Source of the DNA: Mesorhizobium sp. AR02
GTDB taxonomy: Bacteria; Pseudomonadota; Alphaproteobacteria; Rhizobiales; Rhizobiaceae
Length of the DNA stretch: 64,000 nt
Direction of reading: 5' to 3'
NCBI RefSeq assembly: GCF_024746835.1
Contig: NZ_CP080530.1
Coordinates: 124,001-188,000, forward strand
The notes beneath the pieces were generated by a model, which worked only from the letters and a program-made list of their open reading frames with translations, did no database searches and had not been told where the DNA came from. Both the position numbers and the translations under genes were made by a program. Shown here in pieces: positions 1 to 9,758 of the stretch; positions within the stretch are counted from its first letter, which is position 1, and each line of letters starts with the position of its first letter.

Positions 1-21
1 AGGGCAACGACTGCCTTGTCA

Positions 22-1962
22 TCAGATGGATCCACCATTGTCGGCAGGAGGTGGTTGCGCAATGTCGCGCTCGATCAGCCAGTGTTCCAGTGCGTCTACC
101 ATCTCTTCGGCCGATTTGCCGAGGGTCTTCAGATGGATTTCTGGTTTTTCCGGTACTTCATAAGGTGAATCGACACCGGTGAAATTCTTGATCTCGCCAT
201 TCAGCGCGCGGGCATAGAGGCCCTTAGGATCTCGCCTGGCGCATTCCTCGAAAGGCGTGTCGACAAACACCTCGATGAACTCGCCATCGGCCATCAACTC
301 CCTGGCCATGCGCCGCTCGGCACTGAACGGCGAGATGAATGAAACAATGACGACCAACCCGGCATCGGCCATCAAACGCGCCACTTCGGCGACGCGCCGG
401 ATGTTTTCAACACGATCGGCGTCGGTAAAGCCAAGGTCGCGGTTGAGACCGTGACGCACATTGTCACCGTCCAGGATGTAGGTATGGCGGCCGGTGGCGA
501 ACAGCTTCTTCTCGAACAAATTGGCGATGGTCGACTTGCCGGAACCCGAAAGCCCGGTGAACCAGAACACCGCTGGCCGCTGGTTCTTCATGTCGGCGCG
601 CACGCGCTTGCCGACATCGAGCGATTGCCAGTGGATGTTTTCGGCGCGGCGCAGCGAATGCAGGATCATGCCGGCGCCGACGGTGGCGTTGCTGATACGG
701 TCGATCAGAATAAAGGCGCCGGTGGTGCGGTTCTCGGCGAAGGGATCGAAGGCGATCGGCGCCCGCGTCGAGATGTTGCAGATGCCGACTTCGTTCATCT
801 CCAGCGACTTGGCAGCCTCATGGGCGAAGTCGTTGACGTTGACGCGGTATTTCAGGTCGGTGACGGTGGCGCTGGTCTGATCGGTTTCAGTGCGCAGGAT
901 GTAGGAACGGCCGGGCAGCAGCGCATGCTCGTCGAACCAGACGATGTTGGCTGCGAACTGGTCGGCGACCTGCGGCCGGGCGGCCGGCGAAACCAGCATG
1001 TTGCCTCTGGAGACCTCGACCTCGTCGTCAAGAACGAGCGTGATGGCCTGGCCGGCCACCGCCTGTTTAAGATCGCCGCCATAAGCGACAATGCGTTTGA
1101 CATGCGACGACTTGCCGGATTTGGCGACAACGACCTCGTCGCCTTGCGCGATGGCGCCGGACGCGATCGTGCCGGCAAAACCACGGAAATCGAGATTGGG
1201 GCGATTGACGTATTGCACCGGAAAACGGAACGGCTGCTCGACGGCAGCCTCTTCGACCGAAACGGTCTCAAGGTGCTCGATCAGAGTCGGGCCGGAATAC
1301 CATTTCATGTTCTGCGAGCGGCTGCTGACGTTGTCGCCATAGCGGGCCGACATCGGGATCGGCGCGATGGTCTGGAAGCCGAGATCACGCGAGAATTGCC
1401 GGTATTCTTCGACGATCCGGTCAAAACCCGCCTGATCGAAATCAACGAGATCGATCTTGTTGACGGCCAGCACGATGTGGCGGATGCCGAGCAACGAGGC
1501 GATGATCGAATGGCGCCTGGTCTGGCGCAGCACACCTTGCCGGGCATCGATCAGCACGATCGCCAGATCGGCGGTCGAGGCGCCGGTCGCCATGTTGCGC
1601 GTATACTGCTCGTGGCCGGGCGTGTCGGCGACGATGAACTTGCGCTTCGGCGTGGCGAAGAAGCGGTAGGCGACGTCGATGGTGATGCCTTGCTCACGCT
1701 CAGCCTCGAGGCCGTCGACCAGCAGGGCGAAATCGATGTCGTCACCGGTGGTGCCATGTTTGCGCGAATCGCGTTCGAGCGCGGCAAGCTGGTCCTCGAA
1801 GATCTGCTTGGTGTCGGACAAGAGGCGCCCGATCAGCGTCGACTTGCCATCATCGACCGAACCGCAGGTGAGGAAGCGCAGCAGCGACTTCTTCTCCTGC
1901 GCCGCCAGATAGTCGCGGACGCCGTCGGTGGGGGCAAGGCTCTTTGCCATGATGTGGCGCAT
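22..1962 (-). CDS. nodQ: NodQ, bifunctional ATP sulfurylase large subunit / APS kinase
   Basis: With NodP it makes APS from ATP and sulfate, and its own C-terminal kinase converts APS to PAPS, the sulfate donor for NodH. The 646-residue protein has an N-terminal EF-Tu-like GTPase (P-loop GSVDDGKST near residue 35, [12 protein letters not shown]) and a C-terminal APS kinase with a second P-loop (GLSGSGKST near 470). This CysN-CysC fusion is the usual NodQ layout and length. It starts two bases after the nodP stop, so the two are translationally coupled; a second ATG four codons in is an alternative start. It is the last gene of the nodBCIJH-DUF2061-nodPQ series. A housekeeping CysNC would look similar; the nodH context supports NodQ. 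Confidence 0.93.
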   Translation of the reverse strand: MRHIMAKSLAPTDGVRDYLAAQEKKSLLRFLTCGSVDDGKSTLIGRLLSDTKQIFEDQLAALERDSRKHGTTGDDIDFALLVDGLEAEREQGITIDVAYRFFATPKRKFIVADTPGHEQYTRNMATGASTADLAIVLIDARQGVLRQTRRHSIIASLLGIRHIVLAVNKIDLVDFDQAGFDRIVEEYRQFSRDLGFQTIAPIPMSARYGDNVSSRSQNMKWYSGPTLIEHLETVSVEEAAVEQPFRFPVQYVNRPNLDFRGFAGTIASGAIAQGDEVVVAKSGKSSHVKRIVAYGGDLKQAVAGQAITLVLDDEVEVSRGNMLVSPAARPQVADQFAANIVWFDEHALLPGRSYILRTETDQTSATVTDLKYRVNVNDFAHEAAKSLEMNEVGICNISTRAPIAFDPFAENRTTGAFILIDRISNATVGAGMILHSLRRAENIHWQSLDVGKRVRADMKNQRPAVFWFTGLSGSGKSTIANLFEKKLFATGRHTYILDGDNVRHGLNRDLGFTDADRVENIRRVAEVARLMADAGLVVIVSFISPFSAERRMARELMADGEFIEVFVDTPFEECARRDPKGLYARALNGEIKNFTGVDSPYEVPEKPEIHLKTLGKSAEEMVDALEHWLIERDIAQPPPADNGGSI

Positions 1963-1964
1963 GG

Positions 1965-2870
1965 TCAGAAATACCCCTCGCGCTTCTTCTTTTCCATGGA
2001 GCCGGCTTCATCGCGGTCGATCATGCGACCTTGCCGTTCGGAGGTACGCGCGGTCAGCATCTCGCCGACGATGGCTTCGAGCGTATCGGCATCGGATTCG
2101 ATAGCGCCAGTGAGCGGATAGCAGCCCAAAGTGCGAAACCGCACCAGCCGGTTCTCGACTGTCTCGCCGGGGCGCAGTTTCATGCGCTCATCATCCTTGA
2201 GGATCAGCATGCCGTCGCGTTCCACCACCGGCCGTTCCTTGGCGAAATAAAGCGGCACGATCGGGATATTCTCTTGCAGAATGTACTGCCAGATATCGAG
2301 CTCGGTCCAGTTCGATAGCGGGAAGACGCGGATCGATTCACCCGACGCGATGCGGGTGTTGAAGATCTTCCACATTTCGGGCCGCTGGTTCTTCGGATCC
2401 CAGACATGCTGGGCGTTGCGGAAAGAGAATATGCGCTCCTTGGCGCGGGATTTCTCCTCGTCGCGGCGGGCGCCACCGAAAGCGGCGTCGAAACCGTATT
2501 TGTCGAGCGCCTGGCGCAGCGCCACGGTCTTCATCACATGGGTGTGGGTGTTCGAACCGTGATCGAACGGGTTGATGTTGTCGCGCACGCCGTCTTCGTT
2601 GACATGAACCAAAAGGTCGAAGCCGAGTTTTTGTGCCATCTGATCGCGAAATGCGATCATCTCGCGGAATTTCCACGTCGTGTCGACATGAAGGAACGGG
2701 AACGGCGGCTTGGCCGGATAAAACGCCTTCATCGCCAGATGCATCAGCACGGATGAATCCTTGCCGACGGAGTAGAGCATGACCGGCTTGGCAAAGGCGG
2801 CCGCAACCTCGCGGAAGATGTGGATGGACTCGGCCTCCAGACGTTGCAGGTGCGTCAAAGGAACATTCAT
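1965..2870 (-). CDS. nodP: NodP, ATP sulfurylase small subunit
   Basis: Adenylyltransferase subunit of the heterodimeric ATP sulfurylase (CysD family). It forms adenosine 5'-phosphosulfate in the cytoplasm. The 301-residue protein shows the PP-loop ATP-binding motif SVGKDSSVL near residue 36 and the conserved [16 protein letters not shown] segment in the middle, and has full family length. It lies directly upstream of nodQ. The roughly 195 bases between it and the DUF2061 gene show no recognisable nod box, so it is probably read from the upstream nod operon or from an unrecognised promoter. Together with nodH it predicts sulfated Nod factors. Confidence 0.93.
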   Translation of the reverse strand: MNVPLTHLQRLEAESIHIFREVAAAFAKPVMLYSVGKDSSVLMHLAMKAFYPAKPPFPFLHVDTTWKFREMIAFRDQMAQKLGFDLLVHVNEDGVRDNINPFDHGSNTHTHVMKTVALRQALDKYGFDAAFGGARRDEEKSRAKERIFSFRNAQHVWDPKNQRPEMWKIFNTRIASGESIRVFPLSNWTELDIWQYILQENIPIVPLYFAKERPVVERDGMLILKDDERMKLRPGETVENRLVRFRTLGCYPLTGAIESDADTLEAIVGEMLTARTSERQGRMIDRDEAGSMEKKKREGYF

Positions 2871-3065
2871 GTCGGCACTTTCTAATCCAGCCTTTGACGG
2901 CGCTTAAAGCGCCGCCCCGGGCAGAACTGCCAGTCATCCCCGAAGCGGGCCCTTGCAAGCGCGAATGTGCGCCGGACGTTCGACGCTTGCTGAAACCATA
3001 TGATCACAGCTTTCGTCATCGCGACGATCTGAGACATCCGAGAGATTGCCCCAATGGTGTGCTGT

Positions 3066-3305
3066 TTAATCAGCCGGCAATATCATGCGCCGGCCAAACG
3101 GAATGAACGACCATGCCCGTTCGTGGAGATAGTACAGCACGATTTTTGTAATAACTTCAGCACTGGCGATCGATCCCGCGGAAACGACGTTTCCAGTTAT
3201 GAGCCAGCTCAGCGCGAACGTATCGACACTGCCTGTGATGCGCCAACTGACAGCCTTGGCTATGGATCTGCCGTGGGTCTCGGGAACAGGAATGAACATG
3301 CGCAA
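3066..3305 (-). CDS. DUF2061 small membrane protein
   Basis: A 79-residue protein with the DUF2061 signature: a charged N-terminus (PETHGRSIAKAVSWRITG), a hydrophobic helix (FALSWLITGNVVSAGSIAS), and a second segment leading to YYLHERAWSFIPFG. Such proteins are often found beside cysDN/nodPQ-type sulfate activation genes, but their biochemical role is not known to me. Here it sits between nodH and nodP, in the same direction. The context suggests a link to sulfate activation or uptake, which is inference. About 217 bases separate it from nodH. Confidence 0.75.
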   Translation of the reverse strand: MRMFIPVPETHGRSIAKAVSWRITGSVDTFALSWLITGNVVSAGSIASAEVITKIVLYYLHERAWSFIPFGRRMILPAD

Positions 3306-3522
3306 TCGCTCCAGGAGGACGTCAAAACCGACCTGATTTGGTCAGCTTGGTTTGATGGTGGGAACGTTCTTGATCCTGCCTGTCGATCAGGTCGGGAGGA
3401 AGTACGTTGGCGGTCATGCCCTTCTTGGCAAGTCTGCAACAAGAACGCCCTTAGTTGATGCCAATCGCGGCCAAGTGGCAGCCCCGTCGTGGAGCAAGCC
3501 CGCTACTGGCTGCGAAGGCCAG

Positions 3523-4269
3523 TCACACGGCAGCGACGTCAAAGAACCTCGCATAAGGTCCGTTTGCGAAGTGAAGCCGCAACTCGTCGAAGTTCTCTAC
3601 CGTTTCGTCGAGCGGTCGCGCTTCCTGGCGCTGAAGGATGGCGCGACCGGAAAGCTGAAGCCCCGGAACCCCCAAGAAATCCCAAACCGCTCCCAAACAT
3701 GTGGCGGGTTCTTGAAGAAGGCTCTCATATTCGATTACCAGCACGTTGGACGGCGCGAAGGCGTGCGCTACTCGAGCGTAGAAAGCGTCGGCGGTTTTGA
3801 AGTACGCCTCGCAGTTGGCGATTGGCAATCTGACCCGTGGTGGCGGAGCCGCATCCTTGTCCGAACTGAACTTCAGCCATTGGCCGCTTTGCCGTGCCTG
3901 CACCAGCGACCTTAGCGATTCCAGTATGTTTCTCCGGACCACGAGGATGACCTTTAGTCCTGGCCAACGGGCCAGTTCCGCAAAAAAGCCCGGATGATCG
4001 TGAAACTGAGGTTCGTTGACCTTGCAGCCAACATGCGTCACCGTCTTGTCGCTCCAAGTGGGACAGCGCACGTAAGCAAGATCTAGGAGCTCGCGATCGC
4101 CGAGCAGCAAGCGATCCTTATCGGGCCAGTTGGTGTCGTACTCGTTGAGCAACTCACCGTTACTCAATATGTTCGGATGCTCGTTTAGCAATACTTCCAG
4201 GTAGTGTGTCCCGGTCCTTGGCATAGCAAGGATGGCAAAAGGCTCAGGTGTCGGTGAAATGTGGGTCAT
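3523..4269 (-). CDS. nodH: NodH, Nod factor sulfotransferase
   Basis: Transfers sulfate from PAPS to the 6-O position of the reducing-end N-acetylglucosamine of the lipochitooligosaccharide. The N-terminal block PFAILAMPRTGTHYLEVLLN holds the PAPS 5'-phosphosulfate-binding motif (PRTGTHYL), followed by the highly conserved stretch NGELLNEYDTNWPDKDRLLL. From the chosen ATG (MTHISPTPEP) the protein is 248 residues, the usual NodH length. The frame stays open 31 codons further upstream, but those residues do not resemble NodH. About 290 bases separate it from nodJ. It makes the host-range prediction of this island specific: sulfated Nod factors. Confidence 0.93.
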   Translation of the reverse strand: MTHISPTPEPFAILAMPRTGTHYLEVLLNEHPNILSNGELLNEYDTNWPDKDRLLLGDRELLDLAYVRCPTWSDKTVTHVGCKVNEPQFHDHPGFFAELARWPGLKVILVVRRNILESLRSLVQARQSGQWLKFSSDKDAAPPPRVRLPIANCEAYFKTADAFYARVAHAFAPSNVLVIEYESLLQEPATCLGAVWDFLGVPGLQLSGRAILQRQEARPLDETVENFDELRLHFANGPYARFFDVAAV

Positions 4270-4559
4270 GGTGTGTGTTCCAGCTGATGATAGTTTCGAC
4301 GGTTCAGGGGCGCCCAGGACAAGAATACTGGATGTGATCTCTTGAGACGCGGACGGATGCAATCCGCGCTCATGCAGCCGGATCGCGCCATGAGGTTCTG
4401 GTATCGCAGACCGGCGTGCAAGGCTGCGTCCAGTCGCGTGTGCGCCTCAGCTTGTGTGTTCTGCTGTCCCCAACTCACAGTCGCTGGGCCAAGCACGCTC
4501 GCGGCTGTAGCCGTTCGCGATGCTGACTCTCGTTCTCCTTCTTGTATTCGAAAGCAGCA

Positions 4560-5348
4560 TCAACGCAGCAGGCGCCGGCGAAGCAGCACCATCGAGAGGA
4601 AGAACGGCACTACCGCGTATATGCAAAGCGCACCAATGTGCAGGGCGATGTCCCCAGCCGGGCGATCAAGCATGCCCGGACGAATCAGGTCGATCGAATG
4701 CGCCAGCGGTAAGATGCCCGCTATGTGCTGAAAGGTGCTTGGCAGTTGAGTGACCGGGAAGACAGCGCCGGACAGGAACAACATGGGTGTGAGGAAGAGC
4801 GTCTGGTAGAATATGAAGTAGTGGTAACTGGGCGCAAGCGCGGTTACGATCATCGCCAAGCTCGCAAAGGCCAACCCAGTGAGAGCGATGACTGGTAGCA
4901 CATAGAGGACGGACGACCATGCTGAGTAGCCCGCTATGACGGCCACCATCGCAATTGCCGTACCGGCCAGAAAGGCCCTTGTGGTTGCCCACACCAACTC
5001 ACCGAGAACGATGTCGCCCAGGGTAAGTTGTGTGTGCAGGATCGCTTCCCAGGTCCGCTGTTCGTTCATGCGAGGGAAAGTCGCATAAATTGTTTCGAAG
5101 GTGGACGCGGTCATCGCACTTGTCGCGACCATGCCGGCTGCCAAAAAAGCAGGGTACGACGCGTCTTCAACGCGACCTACCATCATTCCGAGACCAGTGC
5201 CGAGTCCGAACAGGTAGATCATAGGATCGGCGAGGTTACCGAGAATCGACGCGAGCGCGACCTTCGTCCATGCCAGATAGTTGCGGCGCCATACCGCAAT
5301 CCAGTTCCAAGCGTTGGCGGGTAGAGCCGCCGAAAAACCTTTACCCAT
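4560..5348 (-). CDS. nodJ: NodJ, ABC-2 type Nod factor export permease
   Basis: Inner-membrane permease that, with the ATPase NodI, exports lipochitooligosaccharides. The 262-residue protein has about six hydrophobic segments typical of ABC-2 transporters, with the N-terminal [14 protein letters not shown] and the conserved [14 protein letters not shown] loop followed by a final helix and a basic tail (LLRRRLLR). The start lies three bases after the nodI stop, so the pair is coupled. Length and order (nodI-nodJ) match the classical nod operon. Confidence 0.95.
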
Positions 5349-5351
5349 CGT

Positions 5352-6266
5352 TCACTTCTCCATCTCGCGTCCGGTCAGCCGCAAGAAAACGTCCTCCAGA
5401 CTGGGTGGACGCTCCAGAAGGCGCAGACCCGCGCGCCCGCGCAGTTGTACGCGAACCTGCTCCGGATCGGCCGTATAGCAAAAGAGCGTCTCGCCGCTCA
5501 CCTCGACGCGCTGCACGTATGGCCTGATCAGCGAAACCAACTCCTGGGGATTCCCGCCGAAGATCTCGATCACCTGGCACCCGATGTGTTCCTCAATCAG
5601 GGCATGAGGGCTGCCTTCGGCGAGTTTGCGTCCATGCTCCAGAACGCACAGCCGATCGCATAAACGCTCGGCCTCTTCCATAAAATGGGTAGTCAAAATG
5701 ATCGTCTTACCGCGCCCCAGCAGGAAACGCAGACGCTCCCAAATCAGGTGTCGCGCGTGCGGGTCGAGGCCGGTCGTCGGCTCGTCCATCACGAGTAGCT
5801 GGGGGTCGTTGATCAGCGCACGTGCCAGTGTCAAACGCCGTTTCATGCCGCCGGATAGTTCGCCGACACGTGCATCCGCCTTGCTCTCAAGACGGGCGAA
5901 CTCGAGGAGCGACGGGATGACCTCTTTGATCTTGCGTGTGCTCATGCCGAAGTAGCGCCCGAACACCAACAGGTTCTCTCGTACGGTGAATTCCTGGTCA
6001 AGGTTGTCGAACTGCGGAACCACGCCGATGCTCTTGCGTGCCAAGCGACTCCGCGCACCCACTGGCTCTCCAAGAACCGTGATCTTGCCCGCATCAGGCA
6101 CTGTCATGCCGAGGAGCATACGCGCAATCGTGCTCTTGCCCGCACCGTTCGGCCCCAGCAAGCCGAAGCACTCTCCCGACGCAACGGTGAACGACAGCCC
6201 GTTCACAACAAGCTTGTCGCCGAAGGATTTCTTCACGCCGGCAAGGTCGATTGCTACTTTGGACAT
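5352..6266 (-). CDS. nodI: NodI, Nod factor export ATPase
   Basis: ATP-binding subunit of the Nod factor exporter. The 304-residue protein has Walker [10 protein letters not shown] near residue 38, the ABC signature LSGGMKRRL, Walker [13 protein letters not shown] and the H-loop TTHFM, in the usual order and spacing. Homologous ATPases serve other ABC-2 exporters, but adjacency to nodJ, nodC and nodB fixes the identity. A 232-base gap separates it from nodC. No nod box was seen in the gap, so it is probably co-transcribed with nodBC. Confidence 0.95.
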   Translation of the reverse strand: MSKVAIDLAGVKKSFGDKLVVNGLSFTVASGECFGLLGPNGAGKSTIARMLLGMTVPDAGKITVLGEPVGARSRLARKSIGVVPQFDNLDQEFTVRENLLVFGRYFGMSTRKIKEVIPSLLEFARLESKADARVGELSGGMKRRLTLARALINDPQLLVMDEPTTGLDPHARHLIWERLRFLLGRGKTIILTTHFMEEAERLCDRLCVLEHGRKLAEGSPHALIEEHIGCQVIEIFGGNPQELVSLIRPYVQRVEVSGETLFCYTADPEQVRVQLRGRAGLRLLERPPSLEDVFLRLTGREMEK

Positions 6267-6498
6267 GTGTCTATCTCAGTCTTAAGAGGCCGATCAGCCG
6301 GCCGGTAGCTAATTTGCGAATATTTCTTGGCAGAACCGGCCATCGCATTGTGACGGCCCCTTTGGATAGTCACAGCCGAAGCAAGCGTGTGTCGCCCTCA
6401 CCGGACGGATTAAAGTCGAGATGCAATCGATCGCCGTTGCTGACAATTGATGGATGTTGCCCAAGCTCACAACGTGTCCATCCAGCCAACGCACTCGA

Positions 6499-7851
6499 TC
6501 ACTCAGCGCTGCAAACGCTGTCCGCGTTCACCAACTTTGAAGAATCGCGCGGAAGATCCGTTCTTCGAATTGCCTCAGCACTTCCCGAACTGCCTGTACC
6601 AACTCCGGCAATCGGGTTTGCGACGATGATCTGCTTTTTGTCTGCGTTGGGCAGGGTGGCAGTCTTGCGTGAAAGCCAATCACTATTGCTCAAGGTGCAC
6701 AAAGCATAGGCTTTCAAGGGGAGTAACAGAAAGATGTTGATAAAAGTGTGCAGAGAAAAGCCGATAAATCGAGCTTGCCGAGCTCGACATGCTGTCACGG
6801 TGCACCGAATGATGGTCATTGCTGCAATAACCAGGATTGTCGGCCACGGCAGCGTGGCTGTCAGTGCAAACTGCGCAATCCCGGCTATTACCGACAGGGC
6901 AAGAAGTAGCGGGCCAAGATTCTGTCCGACGACGTCCAATGTAAGATAGCGATCGAGGCCGGGCAACAGGCGCAGCGCAAGCAGCGTGTCGCGGAAAGTG
7001 CTCCGTGCCCAGCGCAGCTGTTGGCGCAGATAAGGTCCTAACCTATCGGGAACCACCGTTACAGCAATAGCGTCCGGAACGTACTCGGTTCGAAAGCCTG
7101 CCTCCAGCATGAGGATCGTAAGATGGCGATCCTCACCGAAGTCGCTTGGCTTGCCCCGGAACATCTGCGTCTCGTACTGGTCTAGCAGCGAAAGCAGCGA
7201 AGATCGGCGGTACATAGCACAGGGGCCGCAACAGCACATGACGGCACCGAAGCGGGCTTGCGCCGCCCTCTCCTCGTTGCAGGCCAGCCAGTACTCCATA
7301 TCGATCAATCGGGTCAGCCAAGTGTCGCTCCGGTTGCTTGCCGTCAACTGGCCCATGGCAGCGCCGATTGCTGGATCCTGCATCTTCCGTGCAAGCTTCC
7401 TGATGACGTCGGACGCAAGTGTCGTGTCCGAGTCGACGTTGAGCACCAAATCTCCAGATGAGCGACGTATCGCGGCGATCTGCGCTTTGCGCTTGCCGAC
7501 ATTCTCTGGGAGCAGAATGAAGTCGAATCGCGGGTCGCCGGCGTAATTGTCGTGAACGGGAATGACGGCGTCGCGATTTCCAGAACCGTCATCAACCACG
7601 TAGACACGTAGCTTTCCGGCGTATTCCTGGTTTGCAATGGAATCTAGGCACGCCGAGAGCGTAAGCGGGCCTTCGTTGTAGCAGGGGATGATGACATCCA
7701 CGCTCGGCCAGAGGTCGGAGCCGACCAGGTCTTCCGACGCCGGTGCAACGGTTGGCGGCAGGGAATAAACCGCCTGCATGCCCTTATAAACAGTCGAGAG
7801 CAGTGCATAGCACGCGACGGCGACAGTACTGGTCGTGGTAAGCAGGTCCAT
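6499..7851 (-). CDS. nodC: NodC, N-acetylglucosaminyltransferase (chitin oligosaccharide synthase)
   Basis: Membrane processive family 2 glycosyltransferase that polymerises UDP-GlcNAc into the Nod factor backbone. The 450-residue protein begins with a membrane segment (MDLLTTTSTVAVACYALL). It carries the UDP-binding and catalytic motifs VDSDTT (DxD-like), GEDRHL and QQLRWARST (QxxRW type), followed by C-terminal membrane helices. Fourteen bases separate it from nodB. The C-terminal 40 residues after the last helix are variable in the family and look ordinary here. Confidence 0.95.
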   Translation of the reverse strand: MDLLTTTSTVAVACYALLSTVYKGMQAVYSLPPTVAPASEDLVGSDLWPSVDVIIPCYNEGPLTLSACLDSIANQEYAGKLRVYVVDDGSGNRDAVIPVHDNYAGDPRFDFILLPENVGKRKAQIAAIRRSSGDLVLNVDSDTTLASDVIRKLARKMQDPAIGAAMGQLTASNRSDTWLTRLIDMEYWLACNEERAAQARFGAVMCCCGPCAMYRRSSLLSLLDQYETQMFRGKPSDFGEDRHLTILMLEAGFRTEYVPDAIAVTVVPDRLGPYLRQQLRWARSTFRDTLLALRLLPGLDRYLTLDVVGQNLGPLLLALSVIAGIAQFALTATLPWPTILVIAAMTIIRCTVTACRARQARFIGFSLHTFINIFLLLPLKAYALCTLSNSDWLSRKTATLPNADKKQIIVANPIAGVGTGSSGSAEAIRRTDLPRDSSKLVNADSVCSAE

Positions 7852-7865
7852 GGGATCTCGTATGT

Positions 7866-8522
7866 TCAGTGATGTTGAGGGAGCGGGCGGATTACAAAAC
7901 CGCGGTGATGCAGCGCTGGAATCAGACGGGATAGCGCCGTGACAGTCTGGTCACGCAGACTGGCGTAAGTGGCCGATTTCAACTCCTCGGGCCACCCGTC
8001 GTGCAAGAGCACAATTGCGCCCGGCCCAACACCGGTGAGCACCTCATCGACAATCGCGTCGACGCCAGGGCGAGCCCAGTCTCGCGGGTCAACTGACCAA
8101 TGGACGCATGCCAATCCAGCGCGCGCCGACGTAGTGAGCACGTCCTCGGTCCAGACCCCATACGGCGCGCGCATGCGCCGCACCGTGGCCTGGGGACACG
8201 CCATCCTGATGGCGTTGCTTGCCTCGACTATTTCACGTTCGACTTCGCCGGGTCCGCATCTGGACAGGTCCGGATGAGTCATCGTGTGATTGGCTACCTC
8301 GTGCCCTTCTGCAATCATTCGTCGGATGAGTTCCGGCTGGTCTGCTGCGTGGGCGCCGATGACGAAGAACGTCGCCGGCACCCGATGTTGCGCCAACAAA
8401 TCGAGGATCTGCGGTGTGCAAACTGGATTGGGCCCGTCGTCAAACGTCAAATAGACGCTGCGATCTTGAGTGCCGTCAGCGCAGTCACTGGGCACTTCGC
8501 ACATGTAGTCCACATTTTTCAT
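7866..8522 (-). CDS. nodB: NodB, chitooligosaccharide N-deacetylase
   Basis: Removes the N-acetyl group from the non-reducing end of the chitin oligomer so that NodA can acylate it. From the ATG giving MKNVDYMCEVPSDC the protein is 218 residues, full NodB length. It has the polysaccharide deacetylase motifs TFDDGPN (metal-binding Asp), HTMTHPDL (HxxxH-type), RAPYG and the final LLHDG. The frame is open 61 codons further upstream, but that stretch is the decayed nodA remnant, not NodB. It is the first intact gene after its nod box. Confidence 0.95.
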   Translation of the reverse strand: MKNVDYMCEVPSDCADGTQDRSVYLTFDDGPNPVCTPQILDLLAQHRVPATFFVIGAHAADQPELIRRMIAEGHEVANHTMTHPDLSRCGPGEVEREIVEASNAIRMACPQATVRRMRAPYGVWTEDVLTTSARAGLACVHWSVDPRDWARPGVDAIVDEVLTGVGPGAIVLLHDGWPEELKSATYASLRDQTVTALSRLIPALHHRGFVIRPLPQHH

Positions 8523-8523
8523 A

Positions 8524-8640
8524 GGTTCGGAACGCTCCGATCGATTAGGGTGCCGGGCGGCCACTCGCCCATCGAGCATCGAATTGGCGCAACATGGTTC
8601 GGCATCGCCTGCCGAACCGTGCCGGATGGAATGGAGAGGT
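8524..8640 (-). pseudogene. nodA: nodA remnant (two internal deletions) upstream of nodB
   Basis: On the minus strand, pieces of NodA can be read: GTVRQAMPNHV joined directly to APIRCSMGEWPPGTLIDRS, which are separated by about 40 residues in the intact NodA encoded at 12536-13126. The DNA alignment shows one deletion inside the gene (equivalent to about 12621-12729 of the intact copy) and a second that joins mid-nodA to the leader before the gene (equivalent to about 12755-13170). The N-terminal half is therefore absent. It sits where nodA normally stands in a nodABC operon. It cannot be functional. Confidence 0.85.
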
Positions 8641-8849
8641 TGTCGCGTCGTGTCGACGCGATGGACCTTGCACGGGTCACCGAAGAACCAAGCCGCAATC
8701 GACATGCGACTTGATTGATGTTGGGCGTATGCCGGAAGGCGTACACCAGAAAATGCTCCTCGGGGCCGAAAGTGCTCCTCGGAGCTAACGCAAACATCGA
8801 CAACGTTCCTTTAGGACTTCCTTGAATTCTCCCTATGCGACGTTCTGCA

Positions 8850-8898
8850 AAATCGGTAAAATCGTTTGTTTCGATCAGATGCATCCACGCTTTGGATA
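8850..8898 (-). promoter_or_regulatory. nod box, copy 1 (drives nodBCIJ-nodH-nodPQ)
   Basis: Read on the minus strand, this has the nod box elements in order: ATCCAAAGCGTGGATG, then ATCGAAACAA, then CGATTTTACCGAT. NodD with a flavonoid inducer is expected to bind here. It is nearly identical to the nod box at 13393-13441, as is about 250 bp around it. The next intact gene is nodB, about 330 bases downstream; the gap is explained by the nodA remnant. Confidence 0.92.
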
Positions 8899-8907
8899 GC
8901 TGATGAC

Positions 8908-9500
8908 ATGCGTTTTCAAACGGCTCGATGTAAATCTCCTCGTGGTGTACGACGCGCGCTCGCCGGGCGCGGCCTTACTGCCGCGGCAAGCCGAAGCATC
9001 GGATGACACGAGCCCTTTCGAACAATTTTCGTGACTAGCCCGCCAGCTTGCGGCGCGCTTTGGCGCGTCGCATTGTGTGGTCCAGCGCTATCGAGCTACG
9101 GTAGCGCTCGGCCTGGGGTGGCCATCGCCGCAGCGTTCTGGAGCATCGGGCGTTCATCATCATCGAGCGGATCGAGCAGACCTCGAATCTGACGCTGCAT
9201 CGGCAGAAGCTGGCCGCACGCGGTATCTTAGTGTCCCGTAATGCGGTTTGGCAGTTTCTCAGGCGCGAGGGGTTGAGATGCGCCAGCTCATCCACACAAC
9301 CACATCCACCGAATGCGCAAACTACCTCGCAAACCCTCGTGGGCATGCTTCTATCAAAATGCTCTAAGCCAACCGGCCATGTCGTCGTGCGGCTGCACGA
9401 TTCTTTCCACGATGAAATATTGCCATGAACAGCCGCGAACGTGTTCTAATACCGCGTGCGGAAGCACTCGCCCCTTAAGTTCGTTAGAGTGGCGACCTCT
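8908..9500 (+). pseudogene. nodD: nodD remnant, copy 1, interrupted
   Basis: Divergent from the nod box, an ATG begins a sequence closely matching the nodD start at 13451 (ATGCGTTT..., TAAATCTCCTCGT) but frameshifted within a few codons. It is recognisable to about 8975. The next part of nodD resumes near 9388 (segments matching the copy-2 coding for DFFGDELF...[14 protein letters not shown]), also with stops and frameshifts, and ends near 9500. The gap between holds an IS630-type fragment. Only the first fifth of a LysR-type NodD is represented. From 9501 to the end of nodG (about 260 bases) I recognise nothing. Confidence 0.75.
9036..9300 (+). pseudogene. IS630-type transposase fragment
   Basis: Plus-strand pieces in two frames read as an IS630-family transposase N-terminal half: an HTH-like stretch (ARQLAARFGASHCVVQRYR) and later TSNLTLHRQKLAARGILVSR and NAVWQFLRREGL, which match the conserved helix-turn-helix linker region of that family. 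No catalytic DDE domain is left. It lies between two pieces of the nodD remnant and probably marks an old insertion. Confidence 0.65.
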
Positions 9501-9758
9501 CGCGTGATGCCAACCCGCACGGTGGCCATCTCCCGCGTAATCTCGGCCGCCACTACCTGTGGCTCTTGGCCATCGGGGCGGCCGACGGCCAAGGGTGATC
9601 ACGCTGCTCTGCTGGGCTATCTGCTCAATCACGCATATTGCTGCCCCTTCGGTGATGCTGGATGAATCCCAGATATTCGTGGCAGATAGCTGGTTGCGCA
9701 GGTCGCGGACCGTGACGCAAGCGCGTTTTGGAACAGGTAAGCTCCGGTCAGCCCGTGC

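Noticed and set aside
451..2121. Long plus-strand frame opposite nodQ
   Set aside because: Antisense shadow of the high-GC nodQ/nodP genes. No family features.
2871..3065. Possible nod box upstream of nodP
   Set aside because: No ATCCA...GATG or AAACAATCGATTT-type halves were found in this gap.
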